This document shows, one piece after another, positions 16,097-23,837 of a stretch of DNA of 23,837 nt. This DNA comes from Betaproteobacteria bacterium (GTDB taxonomy: Bacteria > Pseudomonadota > Gammaproteobacteria > Burkholderiales > Burkholderiaceae_E): positions 1 through 23,837 of the forward strand of contig RFVZ01000006.1 of NCBI GenBank assembly GCA_009922405.1, given 5' to 3'. The position numbers and the translations under genes were made by a program. The notes beneath the pieces were generated by a model. The model saw only the letters and a list, made by a program, of their open reading frames with translations, did no database searches and was not told the origin of the DNA. Each line of letters opens with the position of its first letter. Position 1 is the stretch's first letter.

Positions 16097-17521
16097 CTAT
16101 CGATTCGGCTGATTCAGACGACTATCGCCGGCCAGTTTGGCGAGATGCTCGAGGGAAATCCCCAGCATGGCTGCCGCGCGATCCTCAACCCAAGCACACT
16201 GGACCAAGGTAGCAAGCGCCAACTGACGTTGAGCCGAATCAATCGACGTTCCGATACGGATGACAACGCCTCGCCGGTCGTTCGAAAAACCGCCTCCTGG
16301 CGGAAGCCCGAGAGAACTCCCGACCCTCGGCTCTTGGTGTAACGCAGATTGTTCGGTGCCCGTCTCGTCGTCGATCGGGAGTTCCTCCGCAGTCAGAAAC
16401 TGATCCGCCAGGATGAAGGCCCTTTGAACCGCGTTTTTCAATTGCCGAACATTGCCTGGCCAGGAAGCGACCTTCCAACGAGCGAGAACTGAATCTCCAA
16501 ACCGTTTTTGCGCGCCCTCGCTTCGATTGAGCTCCAAAAGAAAATACGACGCAAGAAGTTCGATATCCTCAACGCGCTCGCGAAGTGGCGGCAACCGAAC
16601 CGGAAATGCATTCAAACGATGGTACAAATCCTCCCGAAGCTTGCCAGCTTGGACGGCCTGCTCGGGGATTCGGTTAGTGGCCGAAATCAGTCGCACATTC
16701 GTCTGAATGGGTTGGACACTGCCAACCCGGGTAAATGCACCAGTTTCGAGAACCCTAAGCAGCTTGACCTGCAGCTCGAGCGGCATCTCGGTGACCTCAT
16801 CCAAAAAAATGGTGCCGCCATCCGCGCGTTCAAAGAAGCCCTTGTGTTGACGATCGGCGCCTGTAAAACTGCCCCGCTCGTGGCCAAAAAGCTCACTTTC
16901 GATCAATTGTGCTGAAACGGCTCCACAGTTAAGCGGGAAAAATGGCTGCCGAGAACGACGGCTCAAACGGTGAATGGTTTGGGCAGCGAGTTCTTTTCCG
17001 GTGCCGCTCTCGCCGACTAACAACACGGTCGCCGAGGTCGGCGCGACCCTCGCCAGCTGGTCATACAGAGCCGTCATGGCTGGACATCGACCCAACAAGC
17101 TACCGAACCAACCAGGTTCGGCCGAGCAATCGGTGCCAATGCCAGCCCCCAGCGGCGCAGCTTCGGGGGACACGCCCACCGAAGCCAGCGCCTGGTGCAC
17201 CCGCTTCAGCTCGAGCGGCAAGGGCAAAAAATCGAACACACCGGCCCGCAAAGCCAATAAAGCGGTCTCTACCGATGGTTTGGCAGCCATCAAGACCGTA
17301 GCCGTCTGTTCTCGGCCGGGAAGATCAGAAATCAACGTGAGCCCCTCCCCATCGGGAAGGCTTTGATTAATGAATGCAATGTTGGGTCGATGTCGGCCAA
17401 TTTCGATACGGCCCTTCCGAACCGAATCTGCGAGGCTAAGCGTCATGCCCTCGCCGCGAACGATTTCGGACAGACAACGTTGAATCTCGAGATCTGCGTC
17501 AACAACCAACGCATGGGCCAT
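16097..17521 (-). CDS. Sigma-54 enhancer-binding activator with degenerate receiver domain
   Basis: The 474-residue protein has NtrC-like order: receiver (about 1-115), AAA+ domain (about 140-375), C-terminal Fis-type helix-turn-helix (about 427-464). The AAA+ core looks active: Walker A GESGTGKE at 170-177, GSFTGA at 217-222 (the sigma-54 contact loop, common variant of GAFTGA), Walker B GGTIFLDE at 235-242, and SWPGNVRQLKN. The receiver is degenerate: Asn52 stands where the phosphorylated Asp should be, Ala9 replaces one acidic-pocket residue, Ala79 the switch Thr, and Leu101 the conserved Lys. The recognition helix (GISLEHLAKLAG) also lacks the usual basic pattern. Start ATG 17521 has AAGGA at good spacing; a longer TTG frame begins at 17575. 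It diverges from rpoN by 179 bases. No cognate kinase is adjacent. It probably acts independently of phosphorylation; targets unknown. Confidence 0.9.
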   Translation of the reverse strand: MAHALVVDADLEIQRCLSEIVRGEGMTLSLADSVRKGRIEIGRHRPNIAFINQSLPDGEGLTLISDLPGREQTATVLMAAKPSVETALLALRAGVFDFLPLPLELKRVHQALASVGVSPEAAPLGAGIGTDCSAEPGWFGSLLGRCPAMTALYDQLARVAPTSATVLLVGESGTGKELAAQTIHRLSRRSRQPFFPLNCGAVSAQLIESELFGHERGSFTGADRQHKGFFERADGGTIFLDEVTEMPLELQVKLLRVLETGAFTRVGSVQPIQTNVRLISATNRIPEQAVQAGKLREDLYHRLNAFPVRLPPLRERVEDIELLASYFLLELNRSEGAQKRFGDSVLARWKVASWPGNVRQLKNAVQRAFILADQFLTAEELPIDDETGTEQSALHQEPRVGSSLGLPPGGGFSNDRRGVVIRIGTSIDSAQRQLALATLVQCAWVEDRAAAMLGISLEHLAKLAGDSRLNQPNR

Positions 17522-17546
17522 CGGGATCCTTTTGGTGAATGCGTCG

Positions 17547-17558
17547 CGGGGCTCCCCG
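17547..17558. promoter_or_regulatory. Perfect dyad in the rpoN / activator divergent region
   Basis: CGGGG-CT-CCCCG lies 26 bases upstream of the activator start, in the 179-base gap shared with rpoN. It could be an operator or a leader hairpin of the activator mRNA. A TTGACA at 17627-17632 points toward rpoN, but no matching -10 box follows at 16-18 bases, so no promoter is called. Confidence 0.25.
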
Positions 17559-17700
17559 TCGGCACGAGTGTTCAACTAGAAGCTCGACATGATCGGTCAG
17601 CAACCCCCTGTTGGAGCGTGACGAAGTTGACATTCGAATTAAGCGCAGCCAGGAACGACAGTTGCTCTAGTGCTCTTCGCGCAACCGACGGAGACCCCTT

Positions 17701-19106
17701 ATGGGCATGATTGGAATGGACTTACGGGCCCGTCAACAACTGGCCCTCACACCTCGACTGCAACAGTCGGTCAAACTCCTGCAACTCTCCGCAATGGAAT
17801 TCGAGCAGGCACTCCAGCAGGCCATCGGGAGCAATCCATTTCTCGAAGAAGATGACCCCCATGGCGATCCGGCACCGGGGGCTGACGCCGAAGAATCCGA
17901 TCGTTCAGCGACTCCCCAAGTGCCGGGGAAGGCCTCGAAGAGCGCTTCGATTTCGATGTCCAGTCCGAACGGTCCGGTAACGGTCAGGATTCAGAAGAAA
18001 GCGACTGGACCGATTGGGCCGAAACAACGACCTCGCTGCGCGATCACTTGCAGCAGCAGCTGCTGAGCGTCAGGCTAAATTCCCGGGACCTCGAAATGGC
18101 TGGCCTGATCATCGAAGCGCTCGACGAAGACGGTTACCTTCGGCAGTCCCTGGAGGAACTCGCGCAGGTCTCCACACTCACGCCTCAAACTGAGCCCGAG
18201 GAGTTCCTTACCCCCCTCAAATTGATCCAAAACATGGACCCAGCAGGCGTCGGTGCCCGGGACCTCTCCGAGTGTCTGGCAATACAACTTCGTGAGCAAC
18301 CGCCCAGTCCGGAACGCGAAATCGCACTCACGATCGCTCTTCACCACTTGGGCGCGCTTGCCCGTCGTGAATTCGCGCGGCTCCAACAAGCTGTCGGTTG
18401 CAATGAACCTGCCCTGCGTTCGGCGCACGCCAAGATACGCCGCTTGAACCCCCGCCCCGGTGCCGCTTTTTCCAAAGCCGATGCCCGCTATGTGGTTCCC
18501 GACGTGATCGTCAGACGTCATCGCCAGCAATGGGTGGCCACCATTAATCCCGCGGTTCTACCGACTATCCGTGTCAACCGGCGTTATGCGGAAATTTTTC
18601 GTCGGGCACGCGACGCCAGTCACGCACAACTCGGCCAGCAACTTCAGGAAGCTCGATGGTTGGTACGCAATACCGAACAACGATTCGCCACGATTCTTCG
18701 TGTCGCAGAGACCATCGTCGCGCGCCAAAAGAATTTCTTCGACTATGGCGACGTTGCCATGAAACCGCTTGGACTGCGTCACATTGCGATCGAACTCGAC
18801 CTCCACGAATCAACGATCTCGCGGGCTACCGGCAACAAATACATGTCGACCCCTCGCGGTATGTTCGAGTTCCGCCATTTCTTTTCCCGTGAACTCGATA
18901 CCGATACCGGTGGGACCTGCTCAGCCACCGCCATTCGGGCGCTACTTCGCGAAATGATTACCGCCGAAGACCACGCAGCACCACTATCTGACGTCCGTCT
19001 GGCTGACCAGCTAGCGTCACAGGGCATTCAGGTCGCCCGACGAACGGTCACCAAGTACCGCCGTTTGATGCAGGTACCGCCCGTTGAACTGCGACGCCTG
19101 AACTAA
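17701..19106 (+). CDS. rpoN: RNA polymerase sigma-54 factor, frame-shifted in the acidic region
   Basis: Sigma-54 directs RNA polymerase to -24/-12 promoters and needs an AAA+ activator. Region I is intact (LRARQQLALTPRLQQSVKLL), followed by the acidic region II. At the four-G run 17924-17927 the frame is lost: the first frame ends at 18066, and the second holds the rest. Adding one base there continues into EGLEERFDFDVQSERSGNG and DWTDWAETTTSLRDHLQQQL, exactly the expected acidic linker and core-binding start. Region III then shows the helix-turn-helix LRHIAIELDLHESTISR with the NKYMSTPRGMFEF segment, and the RpoN box ARRTVTKYR near the end. Repaired length is 468 residues, typical. ATG 17701 has GGAG seven bases upstream. 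The usual downstream neighbours hpf and ptsN are absent here. Confidence 0.92.
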
Positions 19107-19154
19107 GCCTGAGGCTGAGCCTGAGGCTGAGGCTGAGGCTGAGGCTGAGGCTAA
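19107..19154. repeat. Eight-unit hexamer array (GGCTGA type) between rpoN and rlmB
   Basis: Eight hexamers run without interruption from the base after the rpoN TAA: GCCTGA, GGCTGA, GCCTGA, four GGCTGA, and GGCTAA. The last unit supplies the TAG stop of rlmB on the other strand. A 10-bp direct repeat CGCCTGAACT brackets the array (19095-19104 inside rpoN, 19157-19166 inside rlmB). No separate terminator is seen between these convergent genes. Confidence 0.95.
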
Positions 19155-19885
19155 GGCGCCTGAACTGAGCGCCGTCGAAATGACTCGTAAAGGACAATGC
19201 CCGATGCAACCGCCACGTTCAGACTCTCAACCTGACCCGCCATCGGGATCGACACCACCTCATCACATCGATCACGCACCAACCGCCGAAGCCCCGACCC
19301 CTCCGCACCCAAAACCCATGCGGTTGCGGGCGTCAGTTCCACTTCCCACAAATTTACCTCAGACTGGTCGGCTGTTCCGATCACCCGAATGTCGCGATCC
19401 TGAAGCTCAACGACGGTCCGAGCAAGGTTGGTCACCATGACATAGGGGACGTTTTCGGCGGCACCTGCTGCGGTACGGACAGCCACATCGGTGAGAGAAC
19501 AGGCCCTGTCTTTGGGTGCAATAACTGCGTGAGCACCCGCCCCATCTGCAACTCTCAAACAGGCGCCAAGATTTCGGGGGTCGGTGACCCCATCCAACAA
19601 CAGAAGTAGCGCTGGGCCCTGCAACCCGTCGAGCAACGCATCAAGGTCGGTAACGGGTTCGGGCGCGCTGGCCATCGCAACAACGCCCTGATGTCGCCCG
19701 TCGGGACACAAGGTGTCCAGCCTAGCGGCCGGCACCGGGCGAGCGGCTACCCCAACAGAGGCAGCCAGCGTAATGAGGTCGCGAATTCGCCCGTCGTCTC
19801 GCCGAGCATCCACATAGAGCTCGCTTACACCAGCCGGATCCCGACGCAATCGAGAACCGACCGAATGAAATCCGTAAATCAGCAT
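19151..19885 (-). CDS. rlmB: 23S rRNA (guanosine-2'-O)-methyltransferase (Gm2251)
   Basis: The 244-residue SpoU-class SPOUT methyltransferase modifies the ribose of G2251 in the 23S P-loop. It has an N-terminal L30e-like substrate-binding part (IYGFHSVGSRLRRD) and the catalytic domain with LLLLDGVTDPRNLGACLRVA (motif 1, catalytic Arg and Asn), WVLGAEGSGLRRLVRDRCD (motif 2) and VSIPMAGQVESLNVAVASGI (motif 3). The trefoil-knot methionine-binding site lies in the last two. ATG 19885 begins 36 bases after the rnr stop, in the same direction, so rnr-rlmB form a transcription unit, as in other Burkholderiales. The C-terminus ends in the first unit of the hexamer array; without that TAG, the frame would continue through Pro-Gln repeats for about fifteen residues to another TAG. 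Confidence 0.97.
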   Translation of the reverse strand: MLIYGFHSVGSRLRRDPAGVSELYVDARRDDGRIRDLITLAASVGVAARPVPAARLDTLCPDGRHQGVVAMASAPEPVTDLDALLDGLQGPALLLLLDGVTDPRNLGACLRVADGAGAHAVIAPKDRACSLTDVAVRTAAGAAENVPYVMVTNLARTVVELQDRDIRVIGTADQSEVNLWEVELTPATAWVLGAEGSGLRRLVRDRCDEVVSIPMAGQVESLNVAVASGIVLYESFRRRSVQAP

Positions 19886-19921
19886 CCGTACCTGATCATG
19901 CCATCAGAAGAAAAGTCTTTG

Positions 19922-22456
19922 TCACTTTGACCTGCGCGCGTTACGCCGCGCCTTGCGCTCACCCGAAGCAGCCACCCTTCGCTCGGCCTGGACCTTCGCG
20001 ACAGCCGCGGGCTTTCCCTTGACCCGTTTGACCGCTCGCTTTGCGACACGCTCCGGCGGAACATCCAGAGACTTCGCAGCGCCATCGCGCAGCGGACGTG
20101 ATGTCGCGCTCTCGATCACTGACCTCGTCGTCTCTTTTTTGGGGACCAACCGAAATTCTATCCGGCGAGCTTCAAGATCCACCCGCGCGACCTGAACCTC
20201 GATCGGATCGGTCAGCCGATAGCGCACGCCCGTTCGCTCACCACGGAGTTCATGGGACGTTTCACTATATTGAAAATAATCCGTCCCAAGTTCCGAAACA
20301 TGAACCAAACCCTCGACATACATGGAGTCGAGGGTCACAAAAACACCAAAAGTCGCGACGCCAGTGATTCGACCAGAAAACTGCTCGCCAACATGATTGC
20401 GCATGTACTGACTCTTGAGCCAGGCCTCAACGTCTCGGGAAGCGTCATCGGCGCGTCGCTCGTTGGCTGAGCAGATCAACCCAAGACGTTGCCAGCGATC
20501 GGTCACGGCTGGCCGGTCGGGTCGAGCAGAACTTCCGGGTACGTCCAATGCAACGGCCTCCCGCTTGGCCTTCATCGCGCTTTCGGAGCTTCGGCGTCCA
20601 CGCGAGAGTGGCAGCAAGGAATCGCTGTCCTGGGCAATGAAGGGTTCATGGCGCTCACCACGGATCAGTGCTTTGATTGCGCGGTGAGTCACCAGGTCAG
20701 GATAGCGTCGGATCGGGGATGTGAAATGCGCATAGGCGGCATAGGCCAGCCCAAAGTGCCCAGCGTTATCAGGCGAATAAATCGCCTGCTGCATTGATCG
20801 CAACAACATGGTCTGCAGGAGAGACGCGTCCGGGCGGTCTCGGATCTTCTCTGTCAGGCGCGCGTAATCACCCGGCTCTGGCTCGCCGGATACACCCAGT
20901 GACAATCCGAGATTTCGCAGAAATTCGCGCAGGGTGGCGAGCTTTTCAGGTGTCGGGCCTTCATGAACCCGATAGAGACAGGGGTGTTTGCCGCGATGAA
21001 CAAAATCCGCCGCACTGACGTTTGCCGCCAGCATGCATTCCTCAATCAACTTGTGCGCATCATTTCGTGTGCGTGGAACGATCTTCTCGATCCGACCCGC
21101 TGAATCAACCACGATTTTGGTTTCAACCGTATCGAAATCGATGGCTCCCCGACCAATCCGCGCCTTCGAGAGGACTCGATACAAGGCGTAAAGATTGTTG
21201 AGATGGGGAACCAGTTCAGCCCGACGGCGGCTGGCCTGAGCGTCGCGTCCCGACAAAATGTTCCAGACTTCGTCATAAGTCAGCCGGGCGGCCGAGAGCA
21301 TCACAGCTTCATAGAACTGATACCCGCGACAGACGCCCGCATCATCGATAACCATGTCACAGACCAACACGAGGCGTTCAACCTGCGGATTGATCGAGCA
21401 GAGACCATTGGAGAGCTTTTCCGGCAGCATCGGAATGACCCGACGGGGAAAATAGACCGAGGTGGAGCGCGCCAGCGCCTCACGGTCGAGCGCATCACCA
21501 GGCCGAACGTAGTGAGCGACGTCGGCGATGGCCACTAATAGACGCCAACCGGACTTACGCCGAGTCTTGCCCGTCCCGATCTCGCAAGGTTCGCAGTAAA
21601 CGGCATCATCGAAATCGCGGGCATCGTCGCCGTCGATTGTCACGAGAGGGACGTCGCGCAGATCGACTCGATCGCGGAGGTCGGTGGTGCGAACCGAATC
21701 TGGAAGGCTCTCGGCAAGCGCCAATACGTCGGTGGGAAATTGATGCGGCACATCGAACTTGCGCACCGCAATTTCGATTTCCATTCCGGGGTCATCGATT
21801 TCGCCGAGGACTTCAACAATCCGCCCGATAGGCTGGGTGTAGCCCGAGGGCTGCTCGAGAATTTCGACGGTGACCACCTGCCCTGGTTGGGCGGCAGTCG
21901 GCTCGCCCGGCGGAATCAGAATGTCGTGCTTGATCCGTTGGTCTTCAGGAACAACAACGGTAATACCGCGTTCGGAAAGCAGTCGGCCAACCAGGCGTCG
22001 GTTTGCACGCTCAGTGACCTCGACAATTGTCCCCTCGGGCTTGCCACGACGATCGAACCCAGTCCGTTTGACCAAGACGCGATCGCCATGCATCGCTTTC
22101 TGCATTTCTCGGGGGGTCAAAAAAATGTCTGGACCACCATCGTCGGGAATCAAAAAGCCAAACCCATCGCGATGTCCAGAAACCCTGCCCGGTACGAAAT
22201 CAAGCTTACTCGCAAGCAAAAGAACGCCTTTGCGGTTGGGCAACAGTTGCCCGTCACGCTCCATTGCAGCAAGGCGCTTTCCGAGGACGTCCAGCGCCGC
22301 TTCGGAGACGGAAAGCCGCTCGCCGAGTTCTTGCGCGGTCAGAGGGGTATCGGCTTCACGCAGGCAGGCGAGAATCGCCTCACGGGTCGGGACCGAGGAC
22401 GGCATGACTGCCGACGGCGGTGATGCGCGGCGACTGGAGGTGGGGCGGTTTGACAA
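19922..22456 (-). CDS. rnr: Ribonuclease R (3'-5' exoribonuclease)
   Basis: The 844-residue enzyme degrades structured RNA from the 3' end. Order of parts: N-terminal winged-helix RNase-R domain (TREAILACLREADTPL to about residue 80), two cold-shock domains (to about 240, with FGFLIPDDGGPDIF), the RNB catalytic domain with the metal-binding aspartates in IDGDDARDFDDAVYC at 274-288, an S1 domain (GEQFSGRITGVATFGVFV), and a very basic, Lys/Arg/Ala-rich tail of about 70 residues that helps helix unwinding and ribosome association in the E. coli enzyme. The frame starts at TTG 22456 with GGAA upstream; ATG 22405, 51 bases in, is an alternative without a ribosome site. Divergent tRNA-Leu lies upstream. 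Confidence 0.97.
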   Translation of the reverse strand: MSNRPTSSRRASPPSAVMPSSVPTREAILACLREADTPLTAQELGERLSVSEAALDVLGKRLAAMERDGQLLPNRKGVLLLASKLDFVPGRVSGHRDGFGFLIPDDGGPDIFLTPREMQKAMHGDRVLVKRTGFDRRGKPEGTIVEVTERANRRLVGRLLSERGITVVVPEDQRIKHDILIPPGEPTAAQPGQVVTVEILEQPSGYTQPIGRIVEVLGEIDDPGMEIEIAVRKFDVPHQFPTDVLALAESLPDSVRTTDLRDRVDLRDVPLVTIDGDDARDFDDAVYCEPCEIGTGKTRRKSGWRLLVAIADVAHYVRPGDALDREALARSTSVYFPRRVIPMLPEKLSNGLCSINPQVERLVLVCDMVIDDAGVCRGYQFYEAVMLSAARLTYDEVWNILSGRDAQASRRRAELVPHLNNLYALYRVLSKARIGRGAIDFDTVETKIVVDSAGRIEKIVPRTRNDAHKLIEECMLAANVSAADFVHRGKHPCLYRVHEGPTPEKLATLREFLRNLGLSLGVSGEPEPGDYARLTEKIRDRPDASLLQTMLLRSMQQAIYSPDNAGHFGLAYAAYAHFTSPIRRYPDLVTHRAIKALIRGERHEPFIAQDSDSLLPLSRGRRSSESAMKAKREAVALDVPGSSARPDRPAVTDRWQRLGLICSANERRADDASRDVEAWLKSQYMRNHVGEQFSGRITGVATFGVFVTLDSMYVEGLVHVSELGTDYFQYSETSHELRGERTGVRYRLTDPIEVQVARVDLEARRIEFRLVPKKETTRSVIESATSRPLRDGAAKSLDVPPERVAKRAVKRVKGKPAAVAKVQAERRVAASGERKARRNARRSK

Positions 22457-22477
22457 AGGCGTTCCAGACCGTAAACT
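22450..22477 (+). promoter_or_regulatory. Candidate sigma-70 promoter for tRNA-Leu
   Basis: TTGACA (22450-22455), a 16-base spacer and TAAACT (22472-22477) form a near-consensus promoter pointing at the tRNA gene, about 75 bases before its 5' end. Its -35 box overlaps the start codon of rnr on the other strand. The long leader is unusual for a tRNA, so the call is moderate. Confidence 0.5.
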
Positions 22478-22558
22478 CGTAGGCTTGGCGCGAAGCTTTA
22501 ATTTTCGCGGACGTTCCTAGGATAGCCGACTTAGGTTGCAATTCTTGGTCACGTCATT

Positions 22559-22644
<86 letters not shown>

Positions 22645-22700
22645 AGAAAGCCTTCGAATCGTTGAGGCTCCAGCGATGATTCCCGGCTCAACCCATCGCA

Positions 22701-22721
22701 CCCGCATCCCGCATCCCGCAT
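22701..22721. repeat. Three perfect 7-bp tandem copies (CCCGCAT)
   Basis: CCCGCAT occurs three times head to tail in the gap between tRNA-Leu and the small membrane protein. No function can be assigned. Confidence 0.85.
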
Positions 22722-22853
22722 TGAATTCCCGGAAACCAGTCGCACAGCACCGAGCGCAGCCATCCGCATGGTTAGGCCGCGCTTCAGACCCGCGGTTATG
22801 AAGCCGTCGGATGTTTCAGCCCGCTGATCGACCCGGCACCGAGGCAATTAAAT

Positions 22854-22884
22854 TAGGCTGAGGCAGGCCTGAATCCTCAACCTA
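22854..22884 (+). other. Imperfect 10-bp hairpin upstream of the small membrane protein
   Basis: TAGGCTGAGG (22854-22863) pairs with CCTCAACCTA (22875-22884), one C/A mismatch, around an 11-base loop; GGGTTTATTTC follows. It may be a weak terminator for the tRNA transcript or a leader element of the next gene, whose start is 31 bases later. Confidence 0.4.
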
Positions 22885-22914
22885 GCGGGTTTATTTCAAC
22901 GGAGAACCGAAATA

Positions 22915-23277
22915 ATGAGAGAAAAAATCACCCTATTTTTTCGCCGACTCCTAGACGTAACGCCGGCGTGCCTGATGCTCATGACGCAAGGCAACCTTGC
23001 TGCGATCACATTGGCCCACTGGGAGAAAGCGTTAGGCACTGGCAGCATGGCAGGTGCGGTCTTGGTGCTCTTATCTTTTTACCAACAAACGCAGTGGCTC
23101 CACAATCAATACGTCATCGCGGCGCTGACAGGGCTAGCAGCTGGATTAGTCGATGGAATCTCGCACCCAGCCAATTTCAAAGGTGAAGCCATCATGACCG
23201 GGATTGCGGCCGCTGGGTTATGCCTTTTGTTTTCGGTTGCCTTTAAACGCCTTGAAACCAGCACAAATTCAAAATGA
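22915..23277 (+). CDS. Small polytopic membrane protein of unknown function
   Basis: I do not recognise this 120-residue protein. Four hydrophobic stretches can be seen at about residues 15-33, 43-57, 64-82 and 92-110, with a basic N-terminus (MREKITLFFRRLL) and a polar C-terminal tail; the size and layout resemble holins or other small phage-type membrane proteins, but no phage genes are nearby and I make no such call. ATG 22915 has GGAG ten bases upstream, a little far. Its last codons overlap the next gene as ATGA, so the two are probably translationally coupled. Base use is not visibly different from neighbours. Confidence 0.7.
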   Translation: MREKITLFFRRLLDVTPACLMLMTQGNLAAITLAHWEKALGTGSMAGAVLVLLSFYQQTQWLHNQYVIAALTGLAAGLVDGISHPANFKGEAIMTGIAAAGLCLLFSVAFKRLETSTNSK

Positions 23278-23837
23278 CACCTGAAGAGACCTTAGCTCTG
23301 TGGAACCAGCAACTTGAAGCGGTTCGAGCGACCATGCTTCGAGGCGGAGGAAAACCGGGTGTCGCCTCGCGAGAAGTAGCCGCGGGAATGACTGGGCTGC
23401 AGTTGATGCAAGCCATGCTTGCAGGCCAACTTCCTTATCCGCACATCGCTGACACGCTGGACTTTTCGCTAGTCGAGGTCGATGTGGGCCGGGCTGTTTT
23501 CCAGGGGATACCCCAGGTCAAGCATTTCAACCCGATGGGCGGCGTGCATGGCGGATGGTATGCAACCCTGCTGGATTCGGCACTTGGTTGCGCTGTACAC
23601 ACGATGATGCCCGCCGGGCGCGCCTACACGACAGCCGAATTGGGCGTGAACATTGTGCGGGCAGCTACCGCAAAGACCGGGCCGTTGCGTGCGATCGGCA
23701 CTGTCATCCACTGCGGCCGACAGCTGGCTACTGCCGAGGCGCGCATCATCGGACCCGACAACAAGCTCTACGCTCATGCCACGACAACGTGTCTCGTATT
23801 TGATATTGCAACGCCCAGGGAATCCAAGACCGAATGA
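23274..23837 (+). CDS. PaaI-type hotdog-fold thioesterase
   Basis: The 187-residue protein carries the 4HBT/PaaI hotdog domain from about residue 57 on: PHIADTLDFSLVEVDVGRAV, then GGVHGGWYATLLDSALGCAV with the HGG motif and active-site Asp, and TTAELGVNIVRAATAKTGPL. Family members hydrolyse acyl- or aryl-CoA thioesters in the cytoplasm; substrate here is unknown. The N-terminal 55 residues (helical, with GGGKPGVASREVA) precede the hotdog core as in longer relatives. ATG 23274 overlaps the membrane protein stop codon (ATGA). The stop TGA is at the very end of the window (23835-23837), so the gene is complete. Confidence 0.9.
   Translation: MTPEETLALWNQQLEAVRATMLRGGGKPGVASREVAAGMTGLQLMQAMLAGQLPYPHIADTLDFSLVEVDVGRAVFQGIPQVKHFNPMGGVHGGWYATLLDSALGCAVHTMMPAGRAYTTAELGVNIVRAATAKTGPLRAIGTVIHCGRQLATAEARIIGPDNKLYAHATTTCLVFDIATPRESKTE

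Noticed and set aside
17627..17655. TTGACA upstream of rpoN as a sigma-70 promoter
   Set aside because: No -10-like hexamer at 16-18 bases spacing (the hexamer there is CAGGAA).
22915..23277. Phage holin call for the small membrane protein
   Set aside because: Only size and helix layout suggest it; no lysis or phage gene is nearby and the partner gene is a thioesterase.

Overview
The window looks like chromosomal DNA of a Betaproteobacterium, probably order Burkholderiales. The evidence is moderately high GC, the gene order argH / algZ-algR / hemC-hemD-hemX-hemY / ppa (the argH-algZ-algR-hemC-hemD part is also known from Pseudomonas aeruginosa), and a tRNA-Leu(CAG) just upstream of rnr-rlmB. 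I see no phage, IS element, CRISPR array or defence locus. Most genes are recognisable core genes, and nothing here proves a new system. Taxonomy rests on gene order and protein likeness recalled from memory, not on a search.

Layout. 1-1350: a FemAB-like acyltransferase (+) with a nine-unit DQA/DHA repeat inserted in it. 1436-4074: a membrane H+-pumping pyrophosphatase (hppA, +) and a soluble pyrophosphatase (ppa, -) that meet tail to tail, both stop codons lying in one CTAG. 4074-10406: a minus-strand cluster read as algZ-algR-hemC-hemD-hemX-hemY-ppa, which combines two-component control, early tetrapyrrole synthesis and pyrophosphate removal; argH (10453-11868, +) diverges from it. 12032-15352: a TRAP uptake system whose binding protein (dctP, +) converges on its two permease genes (dctQ-dctM, -). 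15353-17521: a 385-base gene-poor stretch with perfect dyads, a small DUF883/ElaB-like membrane-anchored protein, and an enhancer-binding protein for sigma-54 with a degenerate receiver domain. 17701-19106: rpoN, divergent from that regulator. 19107-19154: a hexamer array filling the gap between the stop codons of rpoN and rlmB. 19151-22456: rlmB and rnr (-). 22559-22644: tRNA-Leu(CAG). 22915-23837: a small unknown membrane protein overlapping a PaaI-type thioesterase by ATGA.

A recurrent oddity affects reading. algR, the hemD/hemX junction and rpoN are each broken by a frame change at a short G/C homopolymer, and each is repaired by adding one base. That points to homopolymer under-calling in the assembly more than to real mutation, although phase variation cannot be excluded from sequence alone. 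Those genes are annotated here as their full repaired spans. The most interesting biological candidates are the sigma-54 activator with a degenerate receiver next to rpoN, the CTAG-sharing pyrophosphatase pair, the repeat insertion in the acyltransferase, and the hexamer array between rpoN and rlmB.
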